Source: Longimicrobiales bacterium
Lineage (GTDB): Bacteria > Gemmatimonadota > Gemmatimonadetes > Longimicrobiales > Gaopeijiaceae
Length of the DNA stretch: 64,000 bases
Assembly: GCA_028279425.1 (NCBI GenBank)
Contig: JANQNV010000114.1
Coordinates: 1-64,000 of the forward strand
Direction: 5' to 3'
The translations under genes were made by a program, and so were the position numbers. This document shows positions 26,604-34,950 of the stretch, piece by piece. Position 1 is the stretch's first letter; every line of letters begins with the position of its first letter. A model generated the notes under the pieces. That model did not search any database. It was given only the letters and a program-made list of their open reading frames with translations, and was not told where the DNA came from.

Positions 26604-29258
26604 TCACTCCTCGCGCAGCACCACGATCGGATCGACCCGCGTCGCGCGCAGCGCCGGGATCCACGACGCGGTGACGGCCACCCCGAGCAAGAGGAGTGGC
26701 ACGACCACGAAGGTCACGGGATCGCGCGCAGCGATCCCGAACAGCAGCGACTCCATGAGTCCCGTGAGCCACCACGCTCCGGCCAGGCCGATCACCAGAC
26801 CGATCCCCGCGACGGCGAGGCCGCGCCCCAGCACAAGGCGCCGCACGGTAGATGCCTCCGCCCCCAGCGCCATGCGGATCCCCATCTCGCGTGCACGCTG
26901 CGCGACGGCGTACGACATCACGCCGTAGGTGCCGACCGCCGCCAGCATCAAGGCGAGACCGGCGAAGGCCCCGAGGAGCGTCGTGAGGAAGCGCGGCCGA
27001 GCTCGGGCGCCTGCAAGCACGTCGTCGATCGTGCGGAGACCGGCGATCGGCAGGGTCGCATCCAGCTCGGCAACGACCCTGCGCACCTGCGGCATCAGCG
27101 TCTCGGGCGGCACGGCCGCCCGGACGACCACGTGCATCGATCGCTGCACCATCCCGTAGACGTCGGCCACCTGTTCGCCGACGAGATAGAGCTCGGTCCC
27201 CGCGGGAGCGTCCAGCCCCCCCTGCTTCACATCGGCGACCACACCCACCACCTCGAACCAGTCCTCCCCCCCACAGCACGGGCGGATGCGTCGGCCCACT
27301 ACCTCTTCGCCCGGATAGAAGACCCGCGCGAGCGTCTCGTTGACGAGCGCCACCGGCAGGGTTCCCGCTCGGTCCCCTGGCTCGAAGGCGCGTCCCCGGA
27401 CGACCTGTATGCCCATGGTCTCGAGATAGGGGCCCTGCACCGTCTGGTAGTAGTCGACGTTGTGCGCCGGCCCCTCCGGCAACCGCTCCACACCCTCGAA
27501 CTCGGTGTCGTTGGCATTCAGGTCTCGCAGGGGAGGCAGGCCGTTCATCGCGGCCACCGACACCACCCCGGGTAGCGCGCCCAGTCGCTCCCGAAGCCGT
27601 TGGTGGAAACCCGGCCCGTCCATCGCGTCGGGGTACGACTCCGCCGGCAGGAAAAGCTCGAAGGTCAGAAGTCCATCGGCCTGGAAGCCCGGATCGACCG
27701 AGGTGAGCTCGGCGAAGCTCCGGATCAGCAACCCCGATCCGAGTGTGAGAATCAGCGCCAGAGCCACCTCCGAGATCACGAGCAGCGCCCGGAGGCGAAC
27801 GCGCCGCCCGCCCGATGTAGTGCGCATACCGCCGTCGCGAAGTGTGCCGGCCGCGGCTCCCGTCGAGACGTGTCGCGCGGGTGCGAGTCCGAAGAGAACC
27901 CCCGTGAATACGGCGATCCCGACGGCGAACAAGAGCACGACCGGATCGAGGTCGACTTCGTTCAGACGAGGCAACTCCCCGGGTCCCAGCGCTCGCAAGG
28001 CCCGCAGGGAACCCCACGCGACGGCCAGGCCGACCGCGGTCCCGAGTGTGGCCAGCACGACCCCTTCGGTCAGGAACTGCCGTAGGAGCCGGCCCCGCCC
28101 CGCGCCGAGGGCCACCCGCACCGACACCTCCTTCTGCCGAGCCTCGGCCCGGGCGAGGAGCAAATTGGCCACGTTGGCGCAGGCGATGAGCAGCACCAGC
28201 CCGACCGCCCCGAGGAGCACGAACAGCGGGGTGCGTACATCGCTGACCACGACGTCCTGAAGGGGCGTCATCGACATCGGGTGGTTGTCGGGCGTGGGCA
28301 CGTGCCCGTCTCCGGGGTTCGCCTCGCTCCACCCCGCCACCAACTCGGCCAGCTCGGCCTGGGCCGCCTCGACGGCTACGCCGTCGTTGAGTCGTCCCAC
28401 GAGATTCAGAAAATGCGACCCGCGCGACCCCGGGTCCGACGGATCGAGTGCGAGGGGACGCCAGAGCTCGATGCCCTCGTCGTTCAGATCGAAGCCCGCG
28501 GGCATCACACCGACGACCGTCGTGCGCACCCCGTCGAGGTCGATGTCGGCCCCTACGACGGCCGGATCGCCCCCGAAGGTGCGCTGCCAGAGCTCGTGCG
28601 AAAGAACGGCGACCGGTGCGGCGCCGGCGATGTCTTCATCTCGCGTGTAGACGCGACCGAGGGCGGCCGGCACGTCGAGCGCCTCGAAGACCTCGGCGGT
28701 CGCGTAGGCGCCCGGAACCCGCTCCGGCCTCTCGCCCCCTCCGACGCTCGCCTCCGACCCACGATAGGCCCCGATCGTCTCGAATGACCGGGCGCGCTCC
28801 GACAGCTCCAGGTACTCGGGAGGAGACACCCAGAAGGTCTCGAAGCCCATCGACGGAAACGCCGACGAAATCGACGCCAGTTCGTGCGAATCGGGATACG
28901 GGAGTGGCTCGAGCACCACCCCGCGCACCACGCTGAAGATGGCGGTATTCGCCCCGATCCCGAGTCCCAGGGTGACCACCGCAACCGCCGTGAACCCCGG
29001 CTGACGCAGCAGTCCCCGAATCGCATGCCGCACTTCCCTCGCCCATCCGTCCATCATGGCCCCCTCGAATCCAATGGAACCCGCCGTCGTCCACACACCC
29101 CACACCCACAGCAGTCCACCGCCCAGACCCATCCCGCGTCGGCGCAGGTCGTGAAGGTCGGCTTGCCACTCTTCGGTCCAGCGTTCCCGCTCGTCCGGGG
29201 GCACCATGATCCGACCCACCGCGAGCAGGAGCTGCAGGAGGTGGTCAACCACCTGCGC
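26604..29258 (-). CDS. ADOP-type ABC transporter permease (MacB/FtsX family)
   Basis: This 884-residue duplicated permease has an N-terminal ADOP segment (VPPDERERWTEEWQADLHDLRRRG), TM1 at QPGFTAVAVVTLGLGIGANTAIFSVV, a periplasmic domain, an FtsX block containing LFVLLGAVGLVLLIACANVANLLLARAEARQKEVSVRVALGA, a second periplasmic domain and a C-terminal FtsX block ending ATRVDPIVVLREE. The start is uncertain: the GTG at 29258 overlaps the padR end closely, and an in-frame ATG at 29309 gives 17 extra residues without hydrophobic character. It is co-transcribed with the PadR gene upstream. Two direct-repeat operator candidates precede the pair. Confidence 0.88.
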   Translation of the reverse strand, partial: AQVVDHLLQLLLAVGRIMVPPDERERWTEEWQADLHDLRRRGMGLGGGLLWVWGVWTTAGSIGFEGAMMDGWAREVRHAIRGLLRQPGFTAVAVVTLGLGIGANTAIFSVVRGVVLEPLPYPDSHELASISSAFPSMGFETFWVSPPEYLELSERARSFETIGAYRGSEASVGGGERPERVPGAYATAEVFEALDVPAALGRVYTRDEDIAGAAPVAVLSHELWQRTFGGDPAVVGADIDLDGVRTTVVGVMPAGFDLNDEGIELWRPLALDPSDPGSRGSHFLNLVGRLNDGVAVEAAQAELAELVAGWSEANPGDGHVPTPDNHPMSMTPLQDVVVSDVRTPLFVLLGAVGLVLLIACANVANLLLARAEARQKEVSVRVALGAGRGRLLRQFLTEGVVLATLGTAVGLAVAWGSLRALRALGPGELPRLNEVDLDPVVLLFAVGIAVFTGVLFGLAPARHVSTGAAAGTLRDGGMRTTSGGRRVRLRALLVISEVALALILTLGSGLLIRSFAELTSVDPGFQADGLLTFELFLPAESYPDAMDGPGFHQRLRERLGALPGVVSVAAMNGLPPLRDLNANDTEFEGVERLPEGPAHNVDYYQTVQGPYLETMGIQVVRGRAFEPGDRAGTLPVALVNETLARVFYPGEEVVGRRIRPCCGGEDWFEVVGVVADVKQGGLDAPAGTELYLVGEQVADVYGMVQRSMHVVVRAAVPPETLMPQVRRVVAELDATLPIAGLRTIDDVLAGARARPRFLTTLLGAFAGLALMLAAVGTYGVMSYAVAQRAREMGIRMALGAEASTVRRLVLGRGLAVAGIGLVIGLAGAWWLTGLMESLLFGIAARDPVTFVVVPLLLLGVAVTASWIPALRATRVDPIVVLREE

Positions 29259-29577
29259 CACCCCCGGCCGGGTCCCACCCGGACTCACCCGCGAGGAACC
29301 GCCTCGCATCAGCGAGACGCTCGGCCGCCCGCGCCGCCAGCGTCCGGCCCGACTCGGTCAGGCGATACGTGCGGCGTCGAGGCCGGCCCTCACGGTGGGC
29401 CGCCTGCTCGTCCTCCCACTCCGAGGTGAGGTGCCCGTTGCGCTCGAGTCGGCGCAGCGCCGGATAGACCGTGCCCGAGGGCAACCCCGAGATCTCCATC
29501 ACCTCGAAGCCGTGGCGGCTTCCGCTGGCGAGTACGCACAGGATCAGAGAGGTTGCGTGCGTCAATCGAACGGTCAT
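29245..29577 (-). CDS. PadR family transcriptional regulator
   Basis: The 110-residue PadR-type winged-helix protein has MTVRLTHATSLILCVLASGSRHGFEVMEISGLPSGTVYPALRRLERNGHLTS and the wing RPRRRTYRLTESGR. It belongs to the same subtype as the PadR at 56462 (both have GLPSGTVYPALRRLE or IPDGTVYPALRRLE) and differs from those at 283 and 11340. The matching operators in front of these two genes fit that grouping. It probably autoregulates the padR-ADOP operon. Confidence 0.9.
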   Translation of the reverse strand: MTVRLTHATSLILCVLASGSRHGFEVMEISGLPSGTVYPALRRLERNGHLTSEWEDEQAAHREGRPRRRTYRLTESGRTLAARAAERLADARRFLAGESGWDPAGGGAGG

Positions 29578-29605
29578 GGTCGGTCACCGGCCCGAGAGGG
29601 ATGAT

Positions 29606-29643
29606 CGTCTTCTACATAGGGTAGGACGTCTTCTACATAGGGT
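29606..29643 (-). promoter_or_regulatory. two direct-repeat operator candidates before padR-ADOP
   Basis: A 17-base sequence is repeated exactly at 29606-29622 and 29627-29643, 21 bases apart, or two helical turns. Read towards padR (minus strand) each copy contains CTATGTAGAAGACG, whose CTATGTAG core is nearly palindromic. The other PadR-ADOP operon of the same subtype has CTATATAGATTTCG twice at 22-base spacing in the same orientation (56253-56288). The repeats also lie upstream of the divergent gene at 29672. Confidence 0.65.
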
Positions 29644-29671
29644 CTGTTTCACTCGTGCGCCAGTACGTCGT

Positions 29672-30481
29672 ATGAATCATCCGCGTCGCGTCGTGTCTCT
29701 GGCGTGTTCGAACACCGAGATCGTGGCCGCTCTCGGCTGTGCCGACCGGCTCGTCGGCGTCGACGACCACTCCGACTATCCCGTCGAGGTGGTCGCGCCT
29801 CTGCCGAAGGTGGGACCCGATCTCGACATCGATGTCGACCGTGTGGCCGCGCTGAGGCCGGACCTCGTCCTGGCCACCCTGACGGTGCCCGGACACGAAC
29901 GTGTGGTGGAGCGGCTCGAGGCGGCCGGCCTCCCGTTCATCGCCCCTGAACCCGTCTCACTCCTCGATGTCTATCGAGACGTCCGTGACATCGGAGCTCG
30001 ATTGGGTGTCGCCGAGCGGGCCGAGAAGTTGGTCCGGGAGATGCAGCGGAGGATCCACGACGTGGACCGCCCGTCCGAGGCGCGCCACGCGCGTCCGATC
30101 ATCGTCGTGCAATGGTGGCCCAAGCCGACCATCACTCCGGGACGACGGAGTTGGATCACCGATCTGATCCACGAGGCGGGAGGACGTGCCCTCCTCGCCG
30201 ACGAAGACGTGAAGAGCCGCCCCGTCGCCGACGAGGAACTGGCGGAGCGCGCGCCCGACGCGATCGTGATTTCCTGGTGTGGGGTCGAGCCGAGCAAGTA
30301 CCGACCCGATGTGGTGCTCCGAAACCCCGCACTCGCCGCAACGCCGGCGGTACGAAACGGGCACGTCATCCCGATCCCCGAAGGATGGATGGGCCGCCCC
30401 GGGCCGAGGCTCGTGGAAGGCTTCGACGCCCTGCGCGAAGTGGTACGAGCCGTGAATAGGGCGCGCGACGGGTCGAACTGA
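29672..30481 (+). CDS. BtuF-like periplasmic-binding-fold protein (cobalamin-binding type)
   Basis: The 269-residue protein has the helical-backbone substrate-binding fold of the BtuF/FecB family. MNHPRRVVSLACSNTEIVAALGCADRLVGVDDHSDYP is followed by PDLDIDVDRVAALRPDLVLATLTVPGHERVVERLEAAGLP and a conserved HVIPIPEGWMGRPGPRLVEGFDALREV ending. There is no signal peptide, which is common in the subgroup annotated as cobalamin-binding proteins; such a protein would stay in the cytoplasm or use an unrecognised exit. No permease or ATPase for cobalamin is nearby. The ligand is uncertain. Confidence 0.8.
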   Translation: MNHPRRVVSLACSNTEIVAALGCADRLVGVDDHSDYPVEVVAPLPKVGPDLDIDVDRVAALRPDLVLATLTVPGHERVVERLEAAGLPFIAPEPVSLLDVYRDVRDIGARLGVAERAEKLVREMQRRIHDVDRPSEARHARPIIVVQWWPKPTITPGRRSWITDLIHEAGGRALLADEDVKSRPVADEELAERAPDAIVISWCGVEPSKYRPDVVLRNPALAATPAVRNGHVIPIPEGWMGRPGPRLVEGFDALREVVRAVNRARDGSN

Positions 30482-30580
30482 TCGTGTCCGCCGTGTTGCG
30501 TGCCCTCGCCCGGCGACGCACCCTAGTCCGTTCTCACCCGGCCTTCATCGGTACCTACCCCGAGCCCCAGGAGTCCCAGC

Positions 30581-31603
30581 ATGCGCCCTCGTCATCGTTT
30601 CGCGATCCTGACCGCCGCCCTCGCGGCCGGCACGATGTGGACGACGGCCTGCGGCGGGGCCGACACCGCCGACGGTGAGGCCGAAGCCGATGAGATGGCG
30701 TCTGCCCTGGAGGACGGCGCTCGGCTGAACCCGCTCATCGCGCTTCACGAAGCCGACGAGCCGGTCTTTGGGCTTTACGCGCCGCGACCCGGCGGCGGAC
30801 CCGCTCGGGGCGATGCGCCGCCTCCGCCGGTCAAGACACCCTCGGAGCGCGCGGCCGAGACGCTCGGCTACACCGAAAGCGACTACGTCTTCGATGGCAG
30901 CATGGAAGGCGGATTCGAAGAGGCGTTGCCGGCCTTCGTGGAGTTCGCCGAGGCGCTGATGGACGCGGGGGCCACGGCGAGCACGAACCCTCTCGTCGTG
31001 AAGATGGCCAAGATCGACGACTACGAGCAGGCCGCGCTCGAGGTCGCCGCACAACTCGACGCCGGCGTCAGCGGCATCATGTTCGTCGAGGTGGAGAGCG
31101 CCGAAGAGGCGCAGGCGGGTCTCGACGCGATGCGCTTCGAGAGCCAGGGCGGTACGCGCCCCGACGGCGAGGTCGGCATGGGTCCCGAATACTGGGGCAT
31201 CGATGAGGACGAGTACCTCGAGCGCGCCGATCTCTGGCCGGTCAATCCCGAGGGCGAGCTGATCAGCTGGGTCATCGTAGAGAGTGCCGAAGGGCTCGAA
31301 AACGTTCGGGAGATCGCCGCGGTGCCTGGCATCGGCGTGCTCTGGCCCGGCGCAGGTACGCTGCGAGGCCTCTTCACCACCACCGACGCCGACGGAGAGC
31401 GCGTCTTCGATGAGGAGGGGTGGGAAGGGGCCATCCAGAGCGTCCTGTCGGCCTGTCAGGAGTTCGACGTGCCGTGCGGATTCCCGGCGAATGCGTCCGA
31501 CATCGAGATGCGAATGGAGCAGGGCTTCAGCGTGTTCGTGATGGGGTGGGGAGACGCCGGCTTCGAGACGATCGACATGGGACGGAGCCTCTCCGGTCGC
31601 TGA
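30581..31603 (+). CDS. HpcH/HpaI aldolase-like lipoprotein (exported)
   Basis: The 340-residue protein has a lipoprotein-like signal (LTAALAAGTMWTTACGG), an acidic linker, and then a TIM-barrel region resembling HpcH/HpaI aldolases. Recognisable parts are VSGIMFVEVESAEEAQAGLDAMRFESQGGTRPDG, WVIVESAEGLENVREIAAVPGIGVLWPGAGTL and the final QGFSVFVMGWGDAGFETIDMGR. In HpaI-type enzymes the metal is held by a Glu (here probably in VESAEG) and an Asp in a GPSDL-type motif; this protein has GAGTL at that position, so the second ligand seems lost. Aldolases of this family are normally cytoplasmic, so an exported form is unusual. AGGAG precedes the ATG. Confidence 0.65.
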   Translation: MRPRHRFAILTAALAAGTMWTTACGGADTADGEAEADEMASALEDGARLNPLIALHEADEPVFGLYAPRPGGGPARGDAPPPPVKTPSERAAETLGYTESDYVFDGSMEGGFEEALPAFVEFAEALMDAGATASTNPLVVKMAKIDDYEQAALEVAAQLDAGVSGIMFVEVESAEEAQAGLDAMRFESQGGTRPDGEVGMGPEYWGIDEDEYLERADLWPVNPEGELISWVIVESAEGLENVREIAAVPGIGVLWPGAGTLRGLFTTTDADGERVFDEEGWEGAIQSVLSACQEFDVPCGFPANASDIEMRMEQGFSVFVMGWGDAGFETIDMGRSLSGR

Positions 31604-31643
31604 CCTGCCGACGATACCTCCTCCCCCTCACCGCGAGGTGCAC

Positions 31644-32345
31644 GTGCGCATCGCTCCCCTGGCTCTGCTCGCCCCCCTCGTTTTCGCTGCGGCCTGCGGC
31701 GACGACGATCCCATCGAACCCGCGACCGGCGAGTTGATCGTGCAAGCCCGCTCGGTGACGGATCTCGAACCGGTGGGTCCGGCCGCGACCGCCGCCGCCC
31801 TCCAGGAACGGGGCGACCCCACCAGCTACGTCGTGGGCTTCTACCGCTTCTACCTCGCGTCGAACGCCGACTGCTCGTCGCCGGTGCTGCTGGGTTCCAA
31901 CCCCGGCATCCGCGAGCTCGACCTTCTGACCGACCCCGTCCTGTTCACCGTCTCGGGTACGCCCGGCGACTACGATTGCATCGTGATGCGGATCTCCGAC
32001 GTGTTCTCGTTCGTCCCGGAAACGAGCTTCGGCCCCTGCACGGCTGGCGTCACCTACCAGGTCGACACCTACTACGACGGCGAGAGCGACTTTCGCGACG
32101 TGGACGGGAACCCGATCGCGGGTAACGGAAGCGACTCGGCGCCCGTCGACGACCAGATCGACGTCTTCTTCACCACCAACCCGTCGGCCGTGATTGGTCG
32201 TGGATACTCTCCGAACCAGGTGGTGCCCCTCGAACGGGGTGCCACGCTCCCGGGCACGTCGACCTTCGTCTACGACGTGCGTGGGCAGGTCAGCAACCAG
32301 AACGGCGAATGCCGATCCGCCGGCGGCACCTACACGTTCCGCTAG
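31644..32345 (+). CDS. putative lipoprotein of unknown function
   Basis: The 233-residue protein has a lipoprotein signal (RIAPLALLAPLVFAAACGDDD) and a mature part that looks like a beta-rich exported domain with paired cysteines (ADCSSP, DYDCIV, GPCTAG, GECRSAG). I do not recognise the family. The GTG at 31644 is preferred to the one at 31638 because GAGG lies five to eight bases upstream of it. The gene follows the HpcH-like lipoprotein by 40 bases and may be co-transcribed. Its TAG stop lies inside a 69-base palindromic element. Confidence 0.6.
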   Translation: MRIAPLALLAPLVFAAACGDDDPIEPATGELIVQARSVTDLEPVGPAATAAALQERGDPTSYVVGFYRFYLASNADCSSPVLLGSNPGIRELDLLTDPVLFTVSGTPGDYDCIVMRISDVFSFVPETSFGPCTAGVTYQVDTYYDGESDFRDVDGNPIAGNGSDSAPVDDQIDVFFTTNPSAVIGRGYSPNQVVPLERGATLPGTSTFVYDVRGQVSNQNGECRSAGGTYTFR

Positions 32346-32409
32346 TGTCCCGTTTGAGAAGTCCGGTGCGTCTCCTCGACCATAGGGACTTTTCTAACGG
32401 GACACTAGC
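32341..32409. repeat. 69-bp palindromic element (MITE-like or terminator hairpin)
   Basis: Two 24-base arms match at 22 positions. The outer 14 bases (GCTAGTGTCCCGTT and its complement at 32396-32409) are perfect and flank a centre of about 20 bases. The ends carry CTAG, compatible with a TA-targeting insertion. It directly follows a stop codon, so it could also act as a terminator, but there is no clean T-run. Confidence 0.6.
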
Positions 32410-32466
32410 CATGGGTCGCGACCACGTCTGGCCGGCTTCGCTGGCCGTCGGCCGCTGAACGAGGCC

Positions 32467-33654
32467 ATGGCCGAGGAGGATTGGGGCGCGGCGTTCGCGT
32501 CGGCGGTCCAGAGCGGCGACGCCCAGGCCGTGCGACGCATCGCCGCCGAATGGCAGGGGCTACGAGACATCATCGACGAGGCCCGTTTTGCGTTTGCCGC
32601 GCCGGCCCTCGTGTTCGCTGCCGGACAGCGCAATCGCGCCCTCGTCGACGCCCTCCTCGATGCCGGAGCCGATCCCGACGCTCGCTCCGAGTGGGATGCT
32701 GGCCCCTACAGCGCACTGCACAGCTGTGTCGATGGACCGAGCCCCGAGAGTCTCGCGCTGGCCCGGCACCTGGTGGAGCGAGGCGCGACCCTCGACCTGC
32801 ACGCCGCCGCCGGGCTGGATCGCACAGACATCGTGGAGGCCTGTCTCGACGTCGAGGCGGCTCGGGTCAACGAGCCCGGGCCCGACGGAGCCGCCCCCCT
32901 CCACCTCGCGGCCTCTCCAACGATGGTCGCTCTGCTCGTCGCCCGTGGCGCCGACCTCGAACAGCGCTGCGTGGACCACCGCAGCACCCCGATCATGTGG
33001 TCGGTCGACGGACGAGCGTCCGTCACGCGGGCGCTGCTCGAAGCGGGCGCCCGCCCAGACCTGTTCATCGCCGCGTTCCTCGACGAGCCCGCCCTGGTCG
33101 ACACGATCGTCGCGGCCGACCCCGACGCCATCGACGTGACCGTGCGGCCCGGCCGCTCCCACTCCCACCTCGGGGGCGGTGACAAGTATGTCTGGGCGCT
33201 CGACTTCGCCGATACGCCCCACGAGGTCGCCCGGCGGCGAGGCCATGCCTCGACCTACGACGCCCTGATCGAGCACAGCCGTCCGCCCCGGAGACTCGTC
33301 GCGGCCTCCCGCCGCGGAGATGTGGACGAGGTGGCACGAATCATCCGCGCCCATCCGGAGCTCGCCACCGCTCTCGATGCGTTCGACGCACGGGAGGCAC
33401 TCCTGGGCGACGCCACCGCCGCAGCCGTGCTTCTCGACGCTGGGATGGATCCCGACCGACTCGACCACGGCGGCAGTACCGCCCTGCACCACGCCGCATG
33501 GCGGGGCGAGATCGACCTGGTCGGCACACTACTGGCGCACGGGGCCCGTACCGACATCGTCGACGCGACCCACCAGTCGACCCCGATCGGATGGGCCGAC
33601 TACAACGGGAAGGCCGAGGTGGTGCGGATGCTCCGCGACCACGCCCGGCCGTAG
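32467..33654 (+). CDS. ankyrin repeat protein
   Basis: The 395-residue protein consists of ankyrin-type helical repeats. Clear copies include LVFAAGQRNRALVDALLDAGADPDA, GAAPLHLAASPTMVALLVARGADLEQ, TPIMWSVDGRASVTRALLEAGARPD and STALHHAAWRGEIDLVGTLLAHGARTDIVD, with a less regular middle (about residues 190-290). There is no signal peptide or membrane segment. Such proteins mediate protein-protein contacts and no function can be assigned. It follows the palindromic element and converges with the DUF3179 gene, 13 bases separating the stops. Confidence 0.82.
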   Translation: MAEEDWGAAFASAVQSGDAQAVRRIAAEWQGLRDIIDEARFAFAAPALVFAAGQRNRALVDALLDAGADPDARSEWDAGPYSALHSCVDGPSPESLALARHLVERGATLDLHAAAGLDRTDIVEACLDVEAARVNEPGPDGAAPLHLAASPTMVALLVARGADLEQRCVDHRSTPIMWSVDGRASVTRALLEAGARPDLFIAAFLDEPALVDTIVAADPDAIDVTVRPGRSHSHLGGGDKYVWALDFADTPHEVARRRGHASTYDALIEHSRPPRRLVAASRRGDVDEVARIIRAHPELATALDAFDAREALLGDATAAAVLLDAGMDPDRLDHGGSTALHHAAWRGEIDLVGTLLAHGARTDIVDATHQSTPIGWADYNGKAEVVRMLRDHARP

Positions 33655-33667
33655 CGAAACGGCGCGA

Positions 33668-34750
33668 TCAGCCGCCGCCGTAAATCGGCACGCCGGGGAA
33701 TGTGAGGCTGAAACCGTACCAACGCGTGAAGACCTGCAACGGTCTCCGATCCGTGGCACGCCCCCCGCCCGCCGTGTAGAGCACACCGCCCTCGATTCTC
33801 TCGCCGTCGTTCAGCCGGAGCACGTTGTCGTCCCACTCGAAGCCGTCGGCCTCGGTGAAGTAGGCCGCGAGCGCACGGGCCGTAGGATCGAGATACACGA
33901 GGATGCCTCGCCCGTCGTAGCGCCCGAGGATCGCATTCCCTTCGGCCAGCACGGTGTCGTAGGGATAGTAGATCGCCTGGTCGCCTCCCCAGACCCCGAG
34001 TCCGAGATCCATCGTGGGACGACGGTCGTCCTCCCGTTCGATCGTGGCCGAGAAGAACTGCGACAGGCCGCCCCGCACACGCGCCAACAAGCCATCGAGC
34101 TTCAGGTTGTCTTCTTCCCACAGCTCCCTGTCCGAGAGCGCCACGACCGCGTCGGAATCCTGAAGTAGCGCCTGGGCCACGGTCGTTTGTTGAAGCGCGG
34201 TGACGTCGAGCGACGTGCCCACCATGGGTCCGTACACGGCCTCTCCCGTCATGTGATCCCAGAACGTGCCCGACTCTTCGTCTCGCATGAGGAAGAGACC
34301 GTCATACAGGCCGTGCTCCGAGAAAAGGTGCACGTCGCCGGCGATGCTCGGAGCCATCCTGGCTCCCGAATTACACACCACTCAGAACGTCACCATCCAG
34401 GGTTCACCCGCCATGTCGCCCTGCGCCACGTGGTGGTACGACATCTGGCTCGTGACCAACGCGAGGGTCTGCCCCCCGGCCTCGAACACGAGCACGGGAG
34501 TGTCGTTCGAGACGTCTCCACGTCGCAGAACCGACCGCAGCGGTTCGAAGTCCGGATCGCGAAGGGGGGTGAAGATCGGCTCGGAACCGAGAAACGCTCG
34601 CTCGGCATCGAAGCCCTCCTTGCGAGGCAAGTCCGGATCGACCGTAAGCTCGGGCGGGGCGGTCTGGGCCGAGAGGCCAGGTGCGACGAGCAGTCCGAGA
34701 AGGGCGGCGCCCCCCCAGCGGAGGGCTGGCGCGCGACGTGTGGTGGCCAT
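33668..34750 (-). CDS. DUF3179 protein with in-frame UGA, probable selenoprotein
   Basis: One frame of 361 codons is interrupted only by a UGA at 34384-34382. Upstream are 122 residues with a Sec-type signal peptide (ALRWGGAALLGLLVAPGLSA) and the first half of a DUF3179 domain (DTPVLVFEAGG, GEPWMVTF). Directly downstream in the same frame are VVCNSGAR, GLYDGLFLMRDEESGTFWDHMTGEAVYGPM and the rest of the domain. DUF3179 proteins have a CxxC at this place (VTFCxxCN type); here the first Cys is UGA, giving UxxC (residues 123-126), the classic selenocysteine pattern. A SECIS-like hairpin follows. AGGAG lies seven bases before the ATG. The alternatives are a nonsense mutation or two genes, but nothing else in the frame has decayed. 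The role is unknown, probably redox or metal binding outside the cytoplasm. Confidence 0.78.
34347..34370 (-). other. SECIS-like hairpin after the UGA of the DUF3179 gene
   Basis: Counting from the UGA, bases 16-21 (GGAGCC) pair with 27-32 (GGCUCC), and a three-pair extension below them has one bulged G. The apical loop is AGGAU, with G at its second position, 21 bases after the UGA. Bacterial SECIS elements are hairpins immediately downstream of UGA with a G near the start of the apical loop at about this distance, so the fit is good by eye. Confidence 0.65.
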
Positions 34751-34950
34751 GGACGGACTCCTGGGATTCGAGGTCGGCTCATCGTACGAATCGATGGCCC
34801 GGATGGACAGTTCCGCGGCTTGCAGCCCGCGCTGGACGAAGCTTCGCAGCCTTCACGGCTCTCCGGGGTGGCGAGCCCTCGGGGTCATCGATATCGTCCG
34901 CGCTGGTTCCTGGGCCCTCCCCCCCTCAGAAACTAGAGGTTCGAGACTCC

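Noticed and set aside
33668-34381. The second half of the DUF3179 frame as a separate gene starting at GTG 34381
   Set aside because: It would begin in the middle of the conserved domain, directly after the UGA, with no ribosome-binding site and no signal peptide.
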